This document shows positions 63,810 through 64,000 of a DNA stretch of 64,000 bases, piece by piece. The DNA comes from UBA8106 sp913052135 (lineage in GTDB: Bacteria; Acidobacteriota; Vicinamibacteria; Vicinamibacterales; UBA823). Where the stretch lies: NCBI GenBank assembly GCA_913052135.1, contig CAJXDY010000005.1:1-64000 (forward strand), in the 5' to 3' direction. The first letter of the stretch is position 1, and each line of letters starts with the position of its first letter. The translations under genes and the position numbers were made by a program. The notes beneath the pieces were generated by a model that worked only from the letters and a program-made list of their open reading frames with translations, had not been told where the DNA came from and made no database searches.

Positions 63810-64000
63810 ATGAAGCGTCTCAGTTTAATGATATTTGGCATCCTGCTTGGCATGATTACTCTGGTCGCGGCAGATTTAGATATCGAAGACCTTAATGTTA
63901 GGCATTCGATTTCAGAATTACTCCAACCGGTCTCCTCTACGGACTCACAGCATGAGCCAGGGAACAGATTGCTCCTAGCATCACCGACTGGTCGATACTC
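63810..64000 (+). CDS. N-terminal part of an exported protein, cut by the window end
   Basis: ATG at 63810 with AAGGAG 7 nt upstream opens a frame with no stop to the end of the window (63 complete codons). The start is a signal peptide (MKRLSLMIFGILLGMITLVA, likely cleaved near ALA-type LVAA), followed by a polar region (DLDIEDLNVRHSISELLQPV). The rest, and hence any function, lies beyond position 64000. It is divergent from the dehydrogenase gene. Confidence 0.7.
   Translation, partial: MKRLSLMIFGILLGMITLVAADLDIEDLNVRHSISELLQPVSSTDSQHEPGNRLLLASPTGRY

Noticed and set aside
1..64000. CRISPR arrays, insertion sequences, prophage or integron
   Set aside because: Looked for clustered short repeats, transposase and phage motifs on both strands; none seen by eye.

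Overview
The window is about 64 kb of a single bacterial chromosome with roughly balanced GC. It is densely packed, mostly housekeeping, and contains no insertion sequence, prophage or CRISPR array that I can see. The gene content points to a Gram-negative (LPS-making, two-membrane) bacterium, most likely Acidobacteriota and perhaps a Vicinamibacteria-like lineage. The supporting genes are lpxC, a BamA-type barrel, tamB, a TonB-dependent receptor with an N-terminal carboxypeptidase-regulatory-like domain, a VWFA-related protein of the type common in Acidobacteria, a B12-dependent ribonucleotide reductase, and the gene order tig-clpP-clpX-lon-engB. The taxonomy is inference from gene content.

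Layout. 1-2.4 kb: end of a tRNA-Lys, a DUF523/DUF1722 gene, and the remnant of a DUF2867-type SDR gene. 1.3-4.9 kb (-): PepSY membrane protein plus TonB-dependent receptor. 5.2-8.0 kb (+): Tat-exported aldo/keto reductase, nucleotide-translocase-like transporter and a secreted protein. 8.0-9.6 kb (-): TerB-like protein and AI-2E transporter. 10.0-18.0 kb (+): tRNA-Leu, tig, clpP, clpX, lon, engB, rho, rpmE. 18.1-21.8 kb (-): an SDR and nrdJ, the latter with a good promoter and a structured leader. 22.1-22.9 kb (+): CPBP protease. 22.9-42.3 kb (-): a 19-kb co-directional run, read from ECF sigma, anti-sigma, VWFA protein and lipoprotein through hslV, hslU, FN3 lipoprotein, transaldolase-like gene and acyl-CoA carboxylase genes to tamB, a seven-POTRA BamA-like protein and a SurA-like protein. 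42.5-44.4 kb (+): ABC-F ATPase. 44.5-49.3 kb (-): xerC, trmFO, topA. 49.8-53.9 kb (+): TPR protein, lipoprotein, rplU, rpmA, obgE, nadD, rsfS. 53.9-59.9 kb (-): tmk, lysA, lpxC, uvrA. 60.1-63.6 kb (-): IPT/NHL protein, HNH nuclease, a DHDPS-family aldolase and a dihydrodipicolinate-reductase-like dehydrogenase. 63.8 kb onward (+): start of a secreted protein cut by the window end.

How the genes work together. The main themes are protein quality control (trigger factor, ClpXP, Lon, HslUV), outer-membrane biogenesis (SurA-like, BamA-like, TamB, LpxC), and ribosome assembly (L21, L27, ObgE, RsfS, EngB, L31). Two junctions in the 34.4-22.9 kb run have stop and start codons sharing one base (TGATG) and another overlaps by 13 nt. 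They tie acyl-CoA carboxylase subunits to tamB and the BamA-like gene. The frequently conserved order topA-trmFO-xerC-hslV-hslU is split here by about 6 kb carrying an ABC-F gene and an ECF sigma/anti-sigma/VWFA module.

I found no clearly new multi-gene defence or mobile system. The observations most worth checking are the nrdJ leader, the hairpin overlapping the ABC-F promoter, the two mutually exclusive hairpins upstream of rplU, the interrupted topA-hslU order, the carboxylase/outer-membrane run, and the HOGA1-like nature of the apparent dapA gene.
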